A stretch of DNA of 64,000 bases from Gracilariopsis chorda (GCA_003194525.1 NBIV01000062.1:124001-188000); one strand, 5' to 3'. Positions 51,901-60,263 are shown, counted from the first letter of the stretch. Numbers and translations are program-made. Notes: generated by a model from the sequence alone, not told the origin.

Positions 51901-54900
51901 GCTGTGGTTTCACCGAGCAGCTCTCCAAGTGAGAGCGTTCTTTCTAGTTCTTCTAATCCGTCGTCTGCGGCAAGTGCGAGTGCTTCCCCATCGTTGAGGA
52001 GCTCTGTGAGTGAGAGCGCTGCCCCAAGTTCAAGTGCTTCAGCGAGTGTGAGCTCCGAAGTTTCTCCGAGCAGTTCGGCAAGTGGGAGCGGGGTTCCGAG
52101 TACATCGCCGGAAGCCAGCGCGAGTGCTGCAGTGTCAGCGAGTAGCTCATCGAGCCAGAGTTCTGATCCGAGTTCAAGCGCCGAAGCGAGTTTGAGTGCT
52201 GTGGTTTCACCGAGTAGCTCTCCAAGTGAGAGCGTTCTTTCTAGTTCTTCTAATCCGTCGTCTGCGGCAAGCGCGAGTGCTTCCCCATCGTTGAGGAGCT
52301 CTGTGAGTGAGAGCGCTGCCCCAAGTTCAAGTGCTTCAGCGAGTGTGAGCTCCGAAGTTTCTCCGAGCAGTTCGGCAAGTGGGAGCGGGGTTCCGAGTAC
52401 ATCGCCGGAAGCCAGCGCGAGTGCTGCAGTGTCAGCGAGTAGCTCATCGAGCCAGAGTTCTGATCCGAGTTCAAGCGCCGAAGCGAGTTTGAGTGCTGTG
52501 GTTTCACCAAGCAGCTCTCCAAGTGAGAGCGTTCTTTCTAGTTCTTCTAATCCGTCGTCTGCGGCAAGCGCGAGTGCTTCCCCATCGTTGAGGAGCTCTG
52601 TGAGTGAGAGCGCTGCCCCAAGTTCAAGTGCTTCAGCGAGTGTGAGCTCCGAAGTTTCTCCGAGCAGTTCGGCAAGTGGGAGCGGGGTTCCGAGTACATC
52701 GCCGGAAGCCAGCGCGAGTGCTGCAGTGTCAGCGAGTAGCTCATCGAGCCAGAGTTCTGATCCGAGTTCAAGCGCCGAAGCGAGTTTGAGTGCTGTGGTT
52801 TCACCGAGTAGCTCTCCAAGTGAGAGCGTTCTTTCTAGTTCTTCTAATCCGTCGTCTGCGGCAAGCGCGAGTGCTTCCCCATCGTTGAGGAGCTCTGTGA
52901 GTGAGAGCGCTGCCCCAAGTTCAAGTGCTTCAGCGAGTGTGAGCTCCGAAGTTTCTCCGAGCAGTTCGGCAAGTGGGAGCGGGGTTCCGAGTACATCGCC
53001 GGAAGCCAGCGCGAGTGCTGCAGTGTCAGCGAGTAGCCCATCGAGCCAGAGTTCTGATCCGAGTTCAAGCGCCGAAGCGAGTTTGAGTGCTGCGGTCTCC
53101 CTGAGCACCTTCCCCAGTGGAAGTGGTGTGCCAAGTGGCTCGTTTAAAGCAACTCTAAGCGCTGTTTCATCAACGACTGTGTCGGGTTCGGTGGGCTCAA
53201 GCAGTTCTACTGGGATTGGCGGCCCGAGCGTTTCTGGAAGCGCATCCCCTGAGAACGGGGTTTCTGTGGAAAGTGTTAATGCTTTACCAGGAGCGAGTAG
53301 TACAGTGGGTGGAGTTGCTTCCGCAAGTGAGAGCGTTGTGGGAAGTTCGTCAAGTGCACCCTCCGTGAGTGGTGAAGGTCCGAATGGTGCTATTCCCGGT
53401 TCGAATGGTGATGTAACTGGGGAGCCGCTGTTCTCTTCAAGTTTTGTGCCGAGCCCGAGCAGCAGTGTTGAGGCTAGTGGCAGTGCAGATATATCACAGA
53501 GTATCTCTGTGAGGCCGAGTGGAGTTCCGAATGAGAGTGCTGCAGGATTTTCTGTGAGCATAACACCTGGAACTGGGGCCGCCGTTTCGAGTGATGCTAG
53601 GGAACCTTCTGTGTCGGCAGGTGTTTCTGGGAGTGCATCGGCAGTGAATAGTGATCAAGGGAGCGTTTCTGCGACGTTTTCGGAAGTGGCAAGTTCCACA
53701 ATTGGAGCTGCGGGATCTGCAGCTGCGTCTGCGTCTATTGTTGAGTCAGCCAGCGTGAGCGCGAGTGTTTTGCCGAGTCCCACTACTACTCTTGTATCAC
53801 CGTCATCTGCAGCTAGTCCCGTGGATAGTGGTCTGGTGAGCGTTTCTGGTTTTGTGAGCCCGACTGTGTCGGGTTCGGCGAGCTCAAGCAGTTCTACTGG
53901 GATTGGCGGCCCGAGCGTTTCTGGAAGCGCATCCCCTGAGAACGGGGTTTCTGTGGAAAGTGTTAATGCTTTACCAGGAGCGAGTAGTACAGTGGGTGGA
54001 GTTGTTTCCGCAAGTGAGAGCGTTGTGGGAAGTTCGTCAAGTGCACCCTCCGTGAGTGGTGAAGGTCCGAATGGTGCTATTCCCGGTTCGAATGGTGATG
54101 TAACTGGGGAGCCGCTGTTCTCTTCAAGTTTTGTGCCGAGCCCGAGCAGCAGTGTTGAGGCTAGTGGCAGTGCAGATGTATCACAGAGTATCTCTGTGAG
54201 GCCGAGTGGAGTTCCGAATGAGAGTGCTGCAGGATTTTCTGTGAGCATAACACCTGGAACTGGGGCCGCCGTTTCGAGTGATGCTAGGGAACCTTCTGTG
54301 TCGGCAGGTGTTTCTGGGAGTGCATCGGCAGTGAATAGTGATCAAGGGAGCGTTTCTGCGACGTTTTCGGAAGTGGCAAGTTCCACAATTGGAGCTGCGG
54401 GATCTGCAGCTGCGTCTGCGTCTGTTGTTGAGTCAGCCAGCGTGAGCGCGAGTGTTTTGCCGAGTCCCACTACTACTCTTGTATCACCGTCATCTGCAGT
54501 TAGTCCCGTGGATAGTGGTCTGGTGAGCGTTTCTGGTTTTGTGAGCCCGACTGTGTCGGGTTCGGCGAGCTCAAGCAGTTCTACTGGGATTGGCGGCCCG
54601 AGCGTTTCTGGAAGCGCATCCCCTGAGAACGGGGTTTCTGTGGAAAGTGTTAATGCTTTACCAGGAGCGAGTAGTACAGTGGGTGGAGTTGCTTCCGCAA
54701 GTGAGAGCGTTGTGGGAAGTTCGTCAAGTGCACCCTCCGTGAGTGGTGAAGGTCCGAATGGTGCTATTCCCGGTTCGAATGGTGATGTAACTGGGGAGCC
54801 GCTGTTCTCTTCAAGTTTTGTGCCGAGCCCGAGCAGCAGTGTTGAGGCTAGTGGCAGTGCAGATGTATCACAGAGTATCTCTGTGAGGCCGAGTGGAGTT

Positions 54901-57900
54901 CCGAATGAGAGTGCTGCAGGATTTTCTGTGAGCATAACACCTGGAACTGGGGCCGCCGTTTCGAGTGATGCTAGGGAACCTTCTGTGTCGGCAGGTGTTT
55001 CTGGGAGTGCATCGGCAGTGAATAGTGATCAAGGGAGCGTTTCTGCGACGTTTTCGGAAGTGGCAAGTTCCACAATTGGAGCTGCGGGATCTGCAGCTGC
55101 GTCTGCGTCTGTTGTTGAGTCAGCCAGCGTGAGCGCGAGTGTTTTGCCGAGTCCCACTACTACTCTTGTATCACCGTCATCTGCAGCTAGTCCCGTGGAT
55201 AGTGGTCTGGTGAGCGTTTCTGGTTTTGTGAGCCCGACTGTGTCGGGTTCGGCGAGCTCAAGCAGTTCTACTGGGATTGGCGGCCCGAGCGTTTCTGGAA
55301 GCGCATCCCCTGAGAACGGGGTTTCTGTGGAAAGTGTTAATGCTTTACCAGGAGCGAGTAGTACAGTGGGTGGAGTTGTTTCCGCAAGTGAGAGCGTTGT
55401 GGGAAGTTCGTCAAGTGCACCCTCCGTGAGTGGTGAAGGTCCGAATGGTGCTATTCCCGGTTCGAATGGTGATGTAACTGGGGAGCCGCTGTTCTCTTCA
55501 AGTTTTGTGCCGAGCCCGAGCAGCAGTGTTGAGGCTAGTGGCAGTGCAGATGTATCACAGAGTATCTCTGTGAGGCCGAGTGGAGTTCCGAATGAGAGTG
55601 CTGCAGGATTTTCTGTGAGCATAACACCTGGAACTGGGGCCGCCGTTTCGAGTGATGCTAGGGAACCTTCTGTGTCGGCAGGTGTTTCTGGGAGTGCATC
55701 GGCAGTGAATAGTGATCAAGGGAGCGTTTCTGCGACGTTTTCGGAAGTGGCAAGTTCCACAATTGGAGCTGCGGGATCTGCAGCTGCGTCTGCGTCTGTT
55801 GTTGAGTCAGCCAGCGTGAGCGCGAGTGTTTTGCCGAGTCCCACTACTACTCTTGTATCACCGTCATCTGCAGCTAGTCCCGTGGATAGTGGTCTGGTGA
55901 GCGTTTCTGGTTTTGTGAGCCCGACTGTGTCGGGTTCGGCGGGCTCAAGCAGTTCTACTGGGATTGGCGGCCCGAGCGTTTCTGGAAGCGCATCCCCTGA
56001 GAACGGGGTTTCTGTGGAAAGTGTTAATGCTTTACCAGGAGCGAGTAGTACAGTGGGTGGAGTTGCTTCCGCAAGTGAGAGCGTTGTGGGAAGTTCGTCA
56101 AGTGCACCCTCCGTGAGTGGTGAAGGTCCGAATGGTGCTATTCCCGGTTCGAATGGTGATGTAACTGGGGAGCCGCTGTTCTCTTCAAGTTTTGTGCCGA
56201 GCCCGAGCAGCAGTGTTGAGGCTAGTGGCAGTGCAGATATATCACAGAGTATCTCTGTGAGGCCGAGTGGAGTTCCGAATGAGAGTGCTGCAGGATTTTC
56301 GTTGACCATAGCACCTGAAGCGAGCACCGACTCTTTTTCAAATGTTGCTACCCCTAGTTCAACGGTTGTTTCAGGATCTGCGGCATCGGAACCCGTTTCT
56401 GTAAGTCGGACTCCGAGCGACGAGGGAGGGGGTTCTGGTGTAGTGTCAGAGGAACCTAGGGCTCCCTTAAGTTCTGGCGTTCCGTCAGGGAGCAACAATC
56501 CCAGTCCTGGCTCTGCCGATGTATCAGGTTCACCTCTATCCCCCAACTCATCATTTTCGCCGAATCCATTTTCGACCTCGATTGAAAGCCCTAGTGGTAG
56601 TTCGGTTCCATTTGCTCCTTGGATCCCATCTTGGAGTCCATCTGGAGATGCTCAGGTGTCCGGGGGTGGAGATGGGTTTTCTCCCACACCGAACTCTATT
56701 GGTGTTCCCGGAACGGGTGGAAGTTCTTCTCCGGTGACTGATTCAACCAGAAGCGAAGGATCTTTTCCAGGAGGAATCGGCGGAATGAGTGGTATAGCGC
56801 TCGCTTCGCTTGCCGTTGTAGTCGTTGTTGGGGCGGTGGTTTACAAGTCTTGTGCCATATTTCCAACAGGTGGGAAATCGTTAAATCCGTCCACATCCGG
56901 GAGCTCTGGCAACGACGGCGGTCTCCTCTCAAGCAACGGCGATTCTGGCTTTTATCACGATGATGACGAATCACCGTGGGGTCAAGTATGGCGAAGTGCT
57001 TCTGAGCTTCCAGAATCAATCGTCGAAATGGGCCAAGAGGTGGCTGCCTCTGTTGGGGGACAATTTGCTGGTCTGCTACGACCAGGTGCAGCTAGAGTTC
57101 GCCCGCCACAAGTGATAACTAGATTGGCTATTCCGGGTATGTGCATGGCGCTCAGTCAGCTTTCTCCTGACTCCATAGAATCAGACGCCATGTCCTCGAA
57201 CTCAGGTCAATCATCGGAACCACCTTCTTTTCGTTCCTCTCGGGTATCAAGCTCTTCGCAAGAACATTCATCTGCAGTGATGCGAATGGAAACCGTTTCC
57301 GACAAAACTCGTCGTAATCTTGCCGCATACAAGCCCAGGCTCGACCTACTCTTTGTCTTTGACGCATCTGGAGCAATGTCATGGAGAGATTACAGGAAAT
57401 TGAAAGAAATTCTATCATCGCCTGGAGGTATAATTGATAACGTTCAGAGCCGTGTTCACGATGGTTCTCGGATTGGTTTTGTCGAATATGCTTACGATTC
57501 TGTGGTTGTGTCTGAGCTGGATAGAGATAGCGACGCTGTAAGAAGGCGGATCCTTAGTTCTTTCCAAGGTGATGCCAACAATTGGGACAGCAACAATATG
57601 TATATATACGAAGTTGGAGATGTGATATGGGGAAATGCGCTGCGCAAGGTCGACAGCTTGGTTAACAGCAATGGAAGAACTGGAAGCAGTTTGACAAGTG
57701 GCATGGGTGCCAGCAGTGAAGGAGACATCGAAGAGTCTCCGATAGTCCAAGCCACAGAGGTTCCTCCCGCAATGAATGGTATGTGCAGAGAGGTACACTT
57801 GGCTCTGAAGTGGTCCAGATATGAGATTATACCCCCGGCTGCTAACAAGCACATACAGTCGCAACTGCAAAACGCTCAGAGGCTTCGCCGTGTTGTATTG

Positions 57901-58362
57901 TTTAACGGTGGCGAATTAACCAAAGGTGGCACAAGTGATCAGGGATTTAAGTCAGCGTGCCGGGAGAAGCTAGAGATGGAAGAGCTTGGTATCCGTCTCA
58001 TAACTGTTGGTATCGGAGACGGTCAAGAAAGCGAACTCGGCAAACTGGCAACTGGCAAGTCTTTCATGAGTGTACCCTCGGTGGATGAATTGGTACCGTG
58101 CGTGCCAGAGCTCGTTCAAATGATAGTGAAATCTGATTCTCGATTCGATGGACAACTGATCCGCACACCACCTGTTTTACGTCGCCGCATGAAGAAATCC
58201 CGCGACAGGGCAAAGGAAAAGCGGCAGCAGGTTTACAAAGCACTAGGTGTACGGAACGACGAATCTACGAAGCTCATTTCGAAGGGCATACCAAGAAGGG
58301 CCAGCGAGTTGCCTCCGTGGTTTACGGACACAGACAACCTCGGGTCAACCATAAGTTCGTGA
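45916..58362 (+). CDS. Giant Ser-rich repeat membrane protein with C-terminal VWA-like domain (4148 aa)
   Basis: One 12.4-kb open frame from ATG 45916. Parts: signal peptide (about 1-28); a Ser/Thr/Pro-rich region (to about 967); array A, about 14 copies of a 99-residue Ser/Ala/Val/Glu unit (about 968-2393); array B, about 4.5 copies of a 229-residue Ser/Gly/Val unit (about 2422-3462); a Pro/Ser-rich stalk; one transmembrane helix (about 3625-3648); and a C-terminal part on the other side with a VWA-like domain (about 3805-4070). Its first strand is LLFVFDASGAMSW: Asp3816 of the MIDAS DxSxS motif and the first Ser are present but the last Ser is Ala. LRRVVLFNGGE and IRLITVGIGDG are later core strands. 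Predicted topology places a long mucin- or adhesin-like ectodomain outside and the VWA inside, the reverse of most VWA adhesins. Function unknown; cell-wall sensing or adhesion is a guess. Confidence 0.85.
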   Translation: MRYSSMSVIRYFFICLALSYYLGPARISARHLPHTQERVSLPCCKFSLITVLFEFLGIAPAIDHDSSQSLEPPNAVEEVRKFASFSTPSRDGRSANPPDSARHGSAANQPVPSLRPLQRVDTPRATSLSISPSSEVDDENLKHSHFLSGLPSSVAGRGRSSSNSILALYAAPHKTRLWERLRLANDLLLSSLNSVFMPYVSVQSSSIARLVSGESTPISAPSAFANSPTSQTISPSVLPTQLHPQTIDYSAPSSTPLAESRNPAASLASYIHTNPTKSSSRLHSESQPRSRITTPFVLNLKRMSSIHMNENRVSRQSTFSALFPTHQGRPVGATSSQGSNSLSGTLSNKYIEVGSGTSRRYPQVRSFSTARNLLSSNTIRYDESHLRGAGFQTPTSLSNLPPAGMRGHSIDGNSGLQGNQFSNRKKSSSGGNMLLSKFQSVSPPLQTDPGGREGKHTIWNKFISFLKRNTPAVSLSSTVLKKSNILTLSPKQESTLNSILTHFMPLTITANTPTSVTRSSTISVSPSHAVPEVREERLRTSFRPRSTAPPRDTHALPPGIQIHHGHSSCGPVRHAALSRLGNSDEFESLKRGSDFFSSRSHHTANRPYISILEPSTSRVSLIPDGQTSTDILEEASHSEGSKSHHSVRNTIDRSKFPEPTTNDTGKYMSEKTRIASNPTNINIQGGSRQQVVNMGSSSSQASNAIVAPSANVPGQLPSPSFFTKAAVGASANATIANGVAGIVSPLSAGITPVENVIGSATGSASVSESVSVRASVLPSPAVVSGLLLPGTGVVGGGLSNVSGFLLPSVGVMRSVSIASELSNSPSLAISASAIAFRSAIVLPEVSNVFVGPVSASAMFVRSPVGLPLGNEAASGELVPSSGVTGNGDPKVASLTSSTLPSPSSARILSAVFLPSNSASRSATPTTTPEASLRLAASPSNSVSGTTVPISSREAGQSVVMSPSSSARGSVVPSTSSEASASAAVSASSSSSQNSDPSSSAEASLSAVVSPSSSPSESVLSSSSNPSSAASASASPSLRSSVSESAAPSSSASASVSSEVSPSSSASGSGVPSTSPEASASAAVSASSSSSQSSDPSSSAEASLSAVVSPSSSPSESVLSSSSNPSSAASASASPSLRSSVSESAAPSSSASASVSSEVSPSSSASGSGVPSTSPEASASAAVSASSSSSQSSDPSSSAEASLSAVVSPSSSPSESVLSSSSNPSSAASASASPSLRSSVSESAAPSSSASASVSSEVSPSSSASGSGVPSTSPEASASAAVSASSSSSQSSDPSSSAEASLSAVVSPSSSPSESVLSSSSNPSSAASASASPSLRSSVSESAAPSSSASASVSSEVSPSSSASGSGVPSTSPEASASAAVSASSSSSQSSDPSSSAEASLSAVVSPSSSPSESVLSSSSNPSSAASASASPSLRSSVSESAAPSSSASASVSSEVSPSSSASGSGVPSTSPEASASAAVSASSSSSQSSDPSSSAEASLSAVVSPSSSPSESVLSSSSNPSSAASASASPSLRSSVSESAAPSSSASANVSSEVSPSSSASGSGVPSTSPEASASAAVSASSSSSQSSDPSSSAEASLSAVVSPSSSPSESVLSSSSNPSSAASASASPSLRSSVSESAAPSSSASASVSSEVSPSSSASGSGVPSTSPEASASAAVSASSSSSQSSDPSSSAEASLSAVVSPSSSPSESVLSSSSNPSSAASASASPSLRSSVSESAAPSSSASASVSSEVSPSSSASGSGVPSTSPEASASAAVSASSSSSQSSDPSSSAEASLSAVASPSSSPSESVLSSSSNPSSAASASASPSLRSSVSESAAPSSSASASVSSEVSPSSSASGSGVPSTSPEASASAAVSASSPSSQSSDPSSSAEASLSAVVSPSSSPSESVLSSSSNPSSAASASASPSLRSSVSESAAPSSSASASVSSEVSPSSSASGSGVPSTSPEASASAAVSASSSSSQSSDPSSSAEASLSAVVSPSSSPSESVLSSSSNPSSAASASASPSLRSSVSESAAPSSSASASVSSEVSPSSSASGSGVPSTSPEASASAAVSASSSSSQSSDPSSSAEASLSAVVSPSSSPSESVLSSSSNPSSAASASASPSLRSSVSESAAPSSSASASVSSEVSPSSSASGSGVPSTSPEASASAAVSASSSSSQSSDPSSSAEASLSAVVSPSSSPSESVLSSSSNPSSAASASASPSLRSSVSESAAPSSSASASVSSEVSPSSSASGSGVPSTSPEASASAAVSASSSSSQSSDPSSSAEASLSAVVSPSSSPSESVLSSSSNPSSAASASASPSLRSSVSESAAPSSSASASVSSEVSPSSSASGSGVPSTSPEASASAAVSASSPSSQSSDPSSSAEASLSAAVSLSTFPSGSGVPSGSFKATLSAVSSTTVSGSVGSSSSTGIGGPSVSGSASPENGVSVESVNALPGASSTVGGVASASESVVGSSSSAPSVSGEGPNGAIPGSNGDVTGEPLFSSSFVPSPSSSVEASGSADISQSISVRPSGVPNESAAGFSVSITPGTGAAVSSDAREPSVSAGVSGSASAVNSDQGSVSATFSEVASSTIGAAGSAAASASIVESASVSASVLPSPTTTLVSPSSAASPVDSGLVSVSGFVSPTVSGSASSSSSTGIGGPSVSGSASPENGVSVESVNALPGASSTVGGVVSASESVVGSSSSAPSVSGEGPNGAIPGSNGDVTGEPLFSSSFVPSPSSSVEASGSADVSQSISVRPSGVPNESAAGFSVSITPGTGAAVSSDAREPSVSAGVSGSASAVNSDQGSVSATFSEVASSTIGAAGSAAASASVVESASVSASVLPSPTTTLVSPSSAVSPVDSGLVSVSGFVSPTVSGSASSSSSTGIGGPSVSGSASPENGVSVESVNALPGASSTVGGVASASESVVGSSSSAPSVSGEGPNGAIPGSNGDVTGEPLFSSSFVPSPSSSVEASGSADVSQSISVRPSGVPNESAAGFSVSITPGTGAAVSSDAREPSVSAGVSGSASAVNSDQGSVSATFSEVASSTIGAAGSAAASASVVESASVSASVLPSPTTTLVSPSSAASPVDSGLVSVSGFVSPTVSGSASSSSSTGIGGPSVSGSASPENGVSVESVNALPGASSTVGGVVSASESVVGSSSSAPSVSGEGPNGAIPGSNGDVTGEPLFSSSFVPSPSSSVEASGSADVSQSISVRPSGVPNESAAGFSVSITPGTGAAVSSDAREPSVSAGVSGSASAVNSDQGSVSATFSEVASSTIGAAGSAAASASVVESASVSASVLPSPTTTLVSPSSAASPVDSGLVSVSGFVSPTVSGSAGSSSSTGIGGPSVSGSASPENGVSVESVNALPGASSTVGGVASASESVVGSSSSAPSVSGEGPNGAIPGSNGDVTGEPLFSSSFVPSPSSSVEASGSADISQSISVRPSGVPNESAAGFSLTIAPEASTDSFSNVATPSSTVVSGSAASEPVSVSRTPSDEGGGSGVVSEEPRAPLSSGVPSGSNNPSPGSADVSGSPLSPNSSFSPNPFSTSIESPSGSSVPFAPWIPSWSPSGDAQVSGGGDGFSPTPNSIGVPGTGGSSSPVTDSTRSEGSFPGGIGGMSGIALASLAVVVVVGAVVYKSCAIFPTGGKSLNPSTSGSSGNDGGLLSSNGDSGFYHDDDESPWGQVWRSASELPESIVEMGQEVAASVGGQFAGLLRPGAARVRPPQVITRLAIPGMCMALSQLSPDSIESDAMSSNSGQSSEPPSFRSSRVSSSSQEHSSAVMRMETVSDKTRRNLAAYKPRLDLLFVFDASGAMSWRDYRKLKEILSSPGGIIDNVQSRVHDGSRIGFVEYAYDSVVVSELDRDSDAVRRRILSSFQGDANNWDSNNMYIYEVGDVIWGNALRKVDSLVNSNGRTGSSLTSGMGASSEGDIEESPIVQATEVPPAMNGMCREVHLALKWSRYEIIPPAANKHIQSQLQNAQRLRRVVLFNGGELTKGGTSDQGFKSACREKLEMEELGIRLITVGIGDGQESELGKLATGKSFMSVPSVDELVPCVPELVQMIVKSDSRFDGQLIRTPPVLRRRMKKSRDRAKEKRQQVYKALGVRNDESTKLISKGIPRRASELPPWFTDTDNLGSTISS
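48818..53095 (+). repeat. Array A: 297-bp coding tandem repeat, about 14.4 units
   Basis: In-frame 297-bp (99-codon) units, nearly identical at DNA level; only scattered single-base variants distinguish them (CGAGTAGC/CGAGCAGC/CAAGCAGC before TCTCCAAG; GCAAGCGCGAG/GCAAGTGCGAG; one unit with AATGTG for AGTGTG). The first unit is slightly divergent and the last passes into unrelated sequence after CTGCGGTCTCC. Such homogeneity implies recent expansion or active homogenisation. Confidence 0.95.
53179..56300 (+). repeat. Array B: 687-bp coding tandem repeat, about 4.5 units
   Basis: Units of 687 bp (229 codons) begin near TGTCGGGTTCGG at about 53179, 53866, 54553, 55240 and 55927; the fifth stops near 56300 where sequence turns to GTTGACCATAGCACCTG. 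Differences between units are single bases (GTGGGCTCA/GCGAGCTCA/GCGGGCTCA; GTTGCTTCC/GTTGTTTCC; GATATATCA/GATGTATCA). Confidence 0.95.
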
Positions 58363-58622
58363 TCGAAAGTCCTATCTTTTCAATGTAGAGATAAACATGT
58401 ATATTTTATTGTAGAAACTCAAAGACGTTAACCCTTAACCTTTAACCTTCGTACTGACTGCCATGTAAGCACTAATACTATGTTGCCAGTTCACGAAACT
58501 GTTTAAAACAAAGTTTAAAAGGCTACTGGTGCTCGATGGGCATCAGCTTATGCAACATCTGTTTCCCCTGAACTCATTCCTACTCACTTCCTTAGTGCCA
58601 CTTGTCAGCGAGCCATAACCTA

Positions 58623-60263
58623 CTAGCAAAATGGATGGCTGCTACTTGGGAAAAAGAAGGGGCGCTCACTGCCAGGGACAGCGGGCGAAATTGGCACTCG
58701 CACCTTCTCAATGATCCTTCGTATCTCTTGAACAGCTTCCTCCGTACTCTGTTCACTTACGACTATTATCTCCCCTATCCAGTCTGGTAATCCGTCTTCT
58801 GGACCAACCACTGCATCGCCCTTGGCCCTGAGGTAGTTAATCTTGTGGACTAGCTTGCTTTCTCTCGCAAACCCAAGCCAGTCATCGTCGTTTAGTGTAC
58901 CGGTATATGGCGCGTTAATCGCGGATTCGGCCATGAACTTCAAAGGCTCTCTCGGAAGGTAAGGTCTGATGGGAATCTTCAGTGCGGCCATACAATGCTC
59001 TTCGACTAAGTCTACCCCCCAAGCAATCAGATTCGCGTCACGGACCGATACTCCGCCCATACGTGCGTTGACCTCAATCAGCCGCGGGCCCCTCTTAGTG
59101 TATCGACATTCTACATGAAAGCATCCATACCTGAAACCTAGCGCCAGAGTACTGTCGATAGCTAATTTCATCAACGCGTGTTGTTTGTCTTCTGGATAGG
59201 ATGAAGGACAGTTTGTACCCGTTTCCATGAAAAATGGCTCGCAACAAGCCCAGTTGTCGGACACTTTTGCATAGACAACCATTCCTTCGGAGAGTAGAAT
59301 ATCAACATCAAACTCGTCGCCATCGTAGAATTCCTCCACTATCATTTCCGTGCCCTGTGCCCATATAGTGTCTTCATCAACGACAAGTGTTCCAAATAGC
59401 TTTTTATAAGCGCTAACGGCGTCTTCCATAGATTGAGCCTTCGTGACCCCCAAGGATGCGGCCCCAAACACTGGCTTGAGAATAACTGGGAAGCCAACGT
59501 AGTCGCAGGCTGCTGGAACATCCTCAACGCTGAGCACTCTCCTGAACCTCGGAACAGGTAACCCTGAAGCAGCCATAACCTCGCGCGTCTTCCTTTTATT
59601 GCGAGCCTTGTCGCAGGCATCGACCGAGTTGGTTTGAACGCCAAGGGCTGTGGCGATTCGAGCAGCCAAAGGAACTGCATCTTCATAGTACGTGGTGACG
59701 GCATCGAACTTGCCTTCGAGACTTGCATCGATGATGGCTTCCATGGCACGTTCAAAGAGGGTATCGTATTCGGTAAAATCGAGTTCAATGAATTCTGCTA
59801 TGCCACCTTCCTCTGCAACCCTCCTCCAGATGGATCCAGGTCCATCCAGCATGTAGATGTTAACTCCCAGCGACATGAGGCGTTGGTAGATGAATTTCTT
59901 GCCCGCATACCCGCCTTGCACGATGAGGACATTGGAACCTCGCATGAGTTTGCGACGCAAGTTCTGTGCCTCGGGAGAGGCGACGTGGAGCTTCTCGGGA
60001 CGCATGGATGGCAAGTGGGCGAAAACAGGAGAGAAGAAGGGAGATTGATCGCGGAAAGAGCCATATCGAGTGACGGAAGCTGCATCGAAGTCGGCGAACT
60101 CGGATGCGGGGGGAAGGAAGTTGGCACGAAGAGAAGAGGCATTGACACTGCTAGACTCATCGTCGTCGTCTTCCACATCGGGAATGGCCTCTACCTGGGA
60201 GCGGGGAAGATGGCGCTTGTTGAGAGCGAACTCTATGACATCGGAAGACTCGTACGAAGTCAT
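58623..60263 (-). CDS. ATP-grasp ligase, carnosine synthase (CARNS1)-like
   Basis: Single-exon gene, 546 residues, ATG 60263. After a disordered acidic N terminus (1-90), a preATP-grasp fold begins at VLIVQGGYAGKKF (112-124), followed by the ATP-grasp domain: VILKPVFGAASLGV with Lys263, the EMIVEEF hinge (306-312), HVECRY (Glu385) and LIEVNARMGG with Mg-binding Glu397 and Asn399. The arrangement is that of carnosine synthase and bacterial L-amino-acid (dipeptide) ligases, which join an amino acid or similar acid to another amino acid through an acyl-phosphate. Substrates cannot be read from sequence. A C-rich leader lies upstream on the coding strand and the promoter is shared with the divergent PP4 gene. 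No targeting peptide is obvious. Confidence 0.85.
   Translation of the reverse strand: MTSYESSDVIEFALNKRHLPRSQVEAIPDVEDDDDESSSVNASSLRANFLPPASEFADFDAASVTRYGSFRDQSPFFSPVFAHLPSMRPEKLHVASPEAQNLRRKLMRGSNVLIVQGGYAGKKFIYQRLMSLGVNIYMLDGPGSIWRRVAEEGGIAEFIELDFTEYDTLFERAMEAIIDASLEGKFDAVTTYYEDAVPLAARIATALGVQTNSVDACDKARNKRKTREVMAASGLPVPRFRRVLSVEDVPAACDYVGFPVILKPVFGAASLGVTKAQSMEDAVSAYKKLFGTLVVDEDTIWAQGTEMIVEEFYDGDEFDVDILLSEGMVVYAKVSDNWACCEPFFMETGTNCPSSYPEDKQHALMKLAIDSTLALGFRYGCFHVECRYTKRGPRLIEVNARMGGVSVRDANLIAWGVDLVEEHCMAALKIPIRPYLPREPLKFMAESAINAPYTGTLNDDDWLGFARESKLVHKINYLRAKGDAVVGPEDGLPDWIGEIIVVSEQSTEEAVQEIRRIIEKVRVPISPAVPGSERPFFFPSSSHPFC

Noticed and set aside
48983..53134. Fourteen antisense 90-codon frames at 297-bp spacing
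   Set aside because: Periodic shadows of array A, no start context or domain.
47847..53561. 1904-codon open frame antisense to the giant repeat gene, Leu/Glu/Ala-rich
   Set aside because: It arises because the Ser/Ala/Glu codons of the 297-bp repeats read as Leu/Ala/Glu codons without stops on the other strand. The sense frame has signal peptide, TM and VWA domain; the antisense has none.
53655..56546. Four antisense frames (three of 197 and one of 276 codons) over array B
   Set aside because: Spaced exactly 687 bp with near-identical sequence; shadows of the repeat in the sense gene.
58428..58450. GTTAACCCTTAACCTTTAACC resembling a telomere-type repeat
   Set aside because: Only about three imperfect units, irregular spacing and internal location; no support for a true interstitial telomere.
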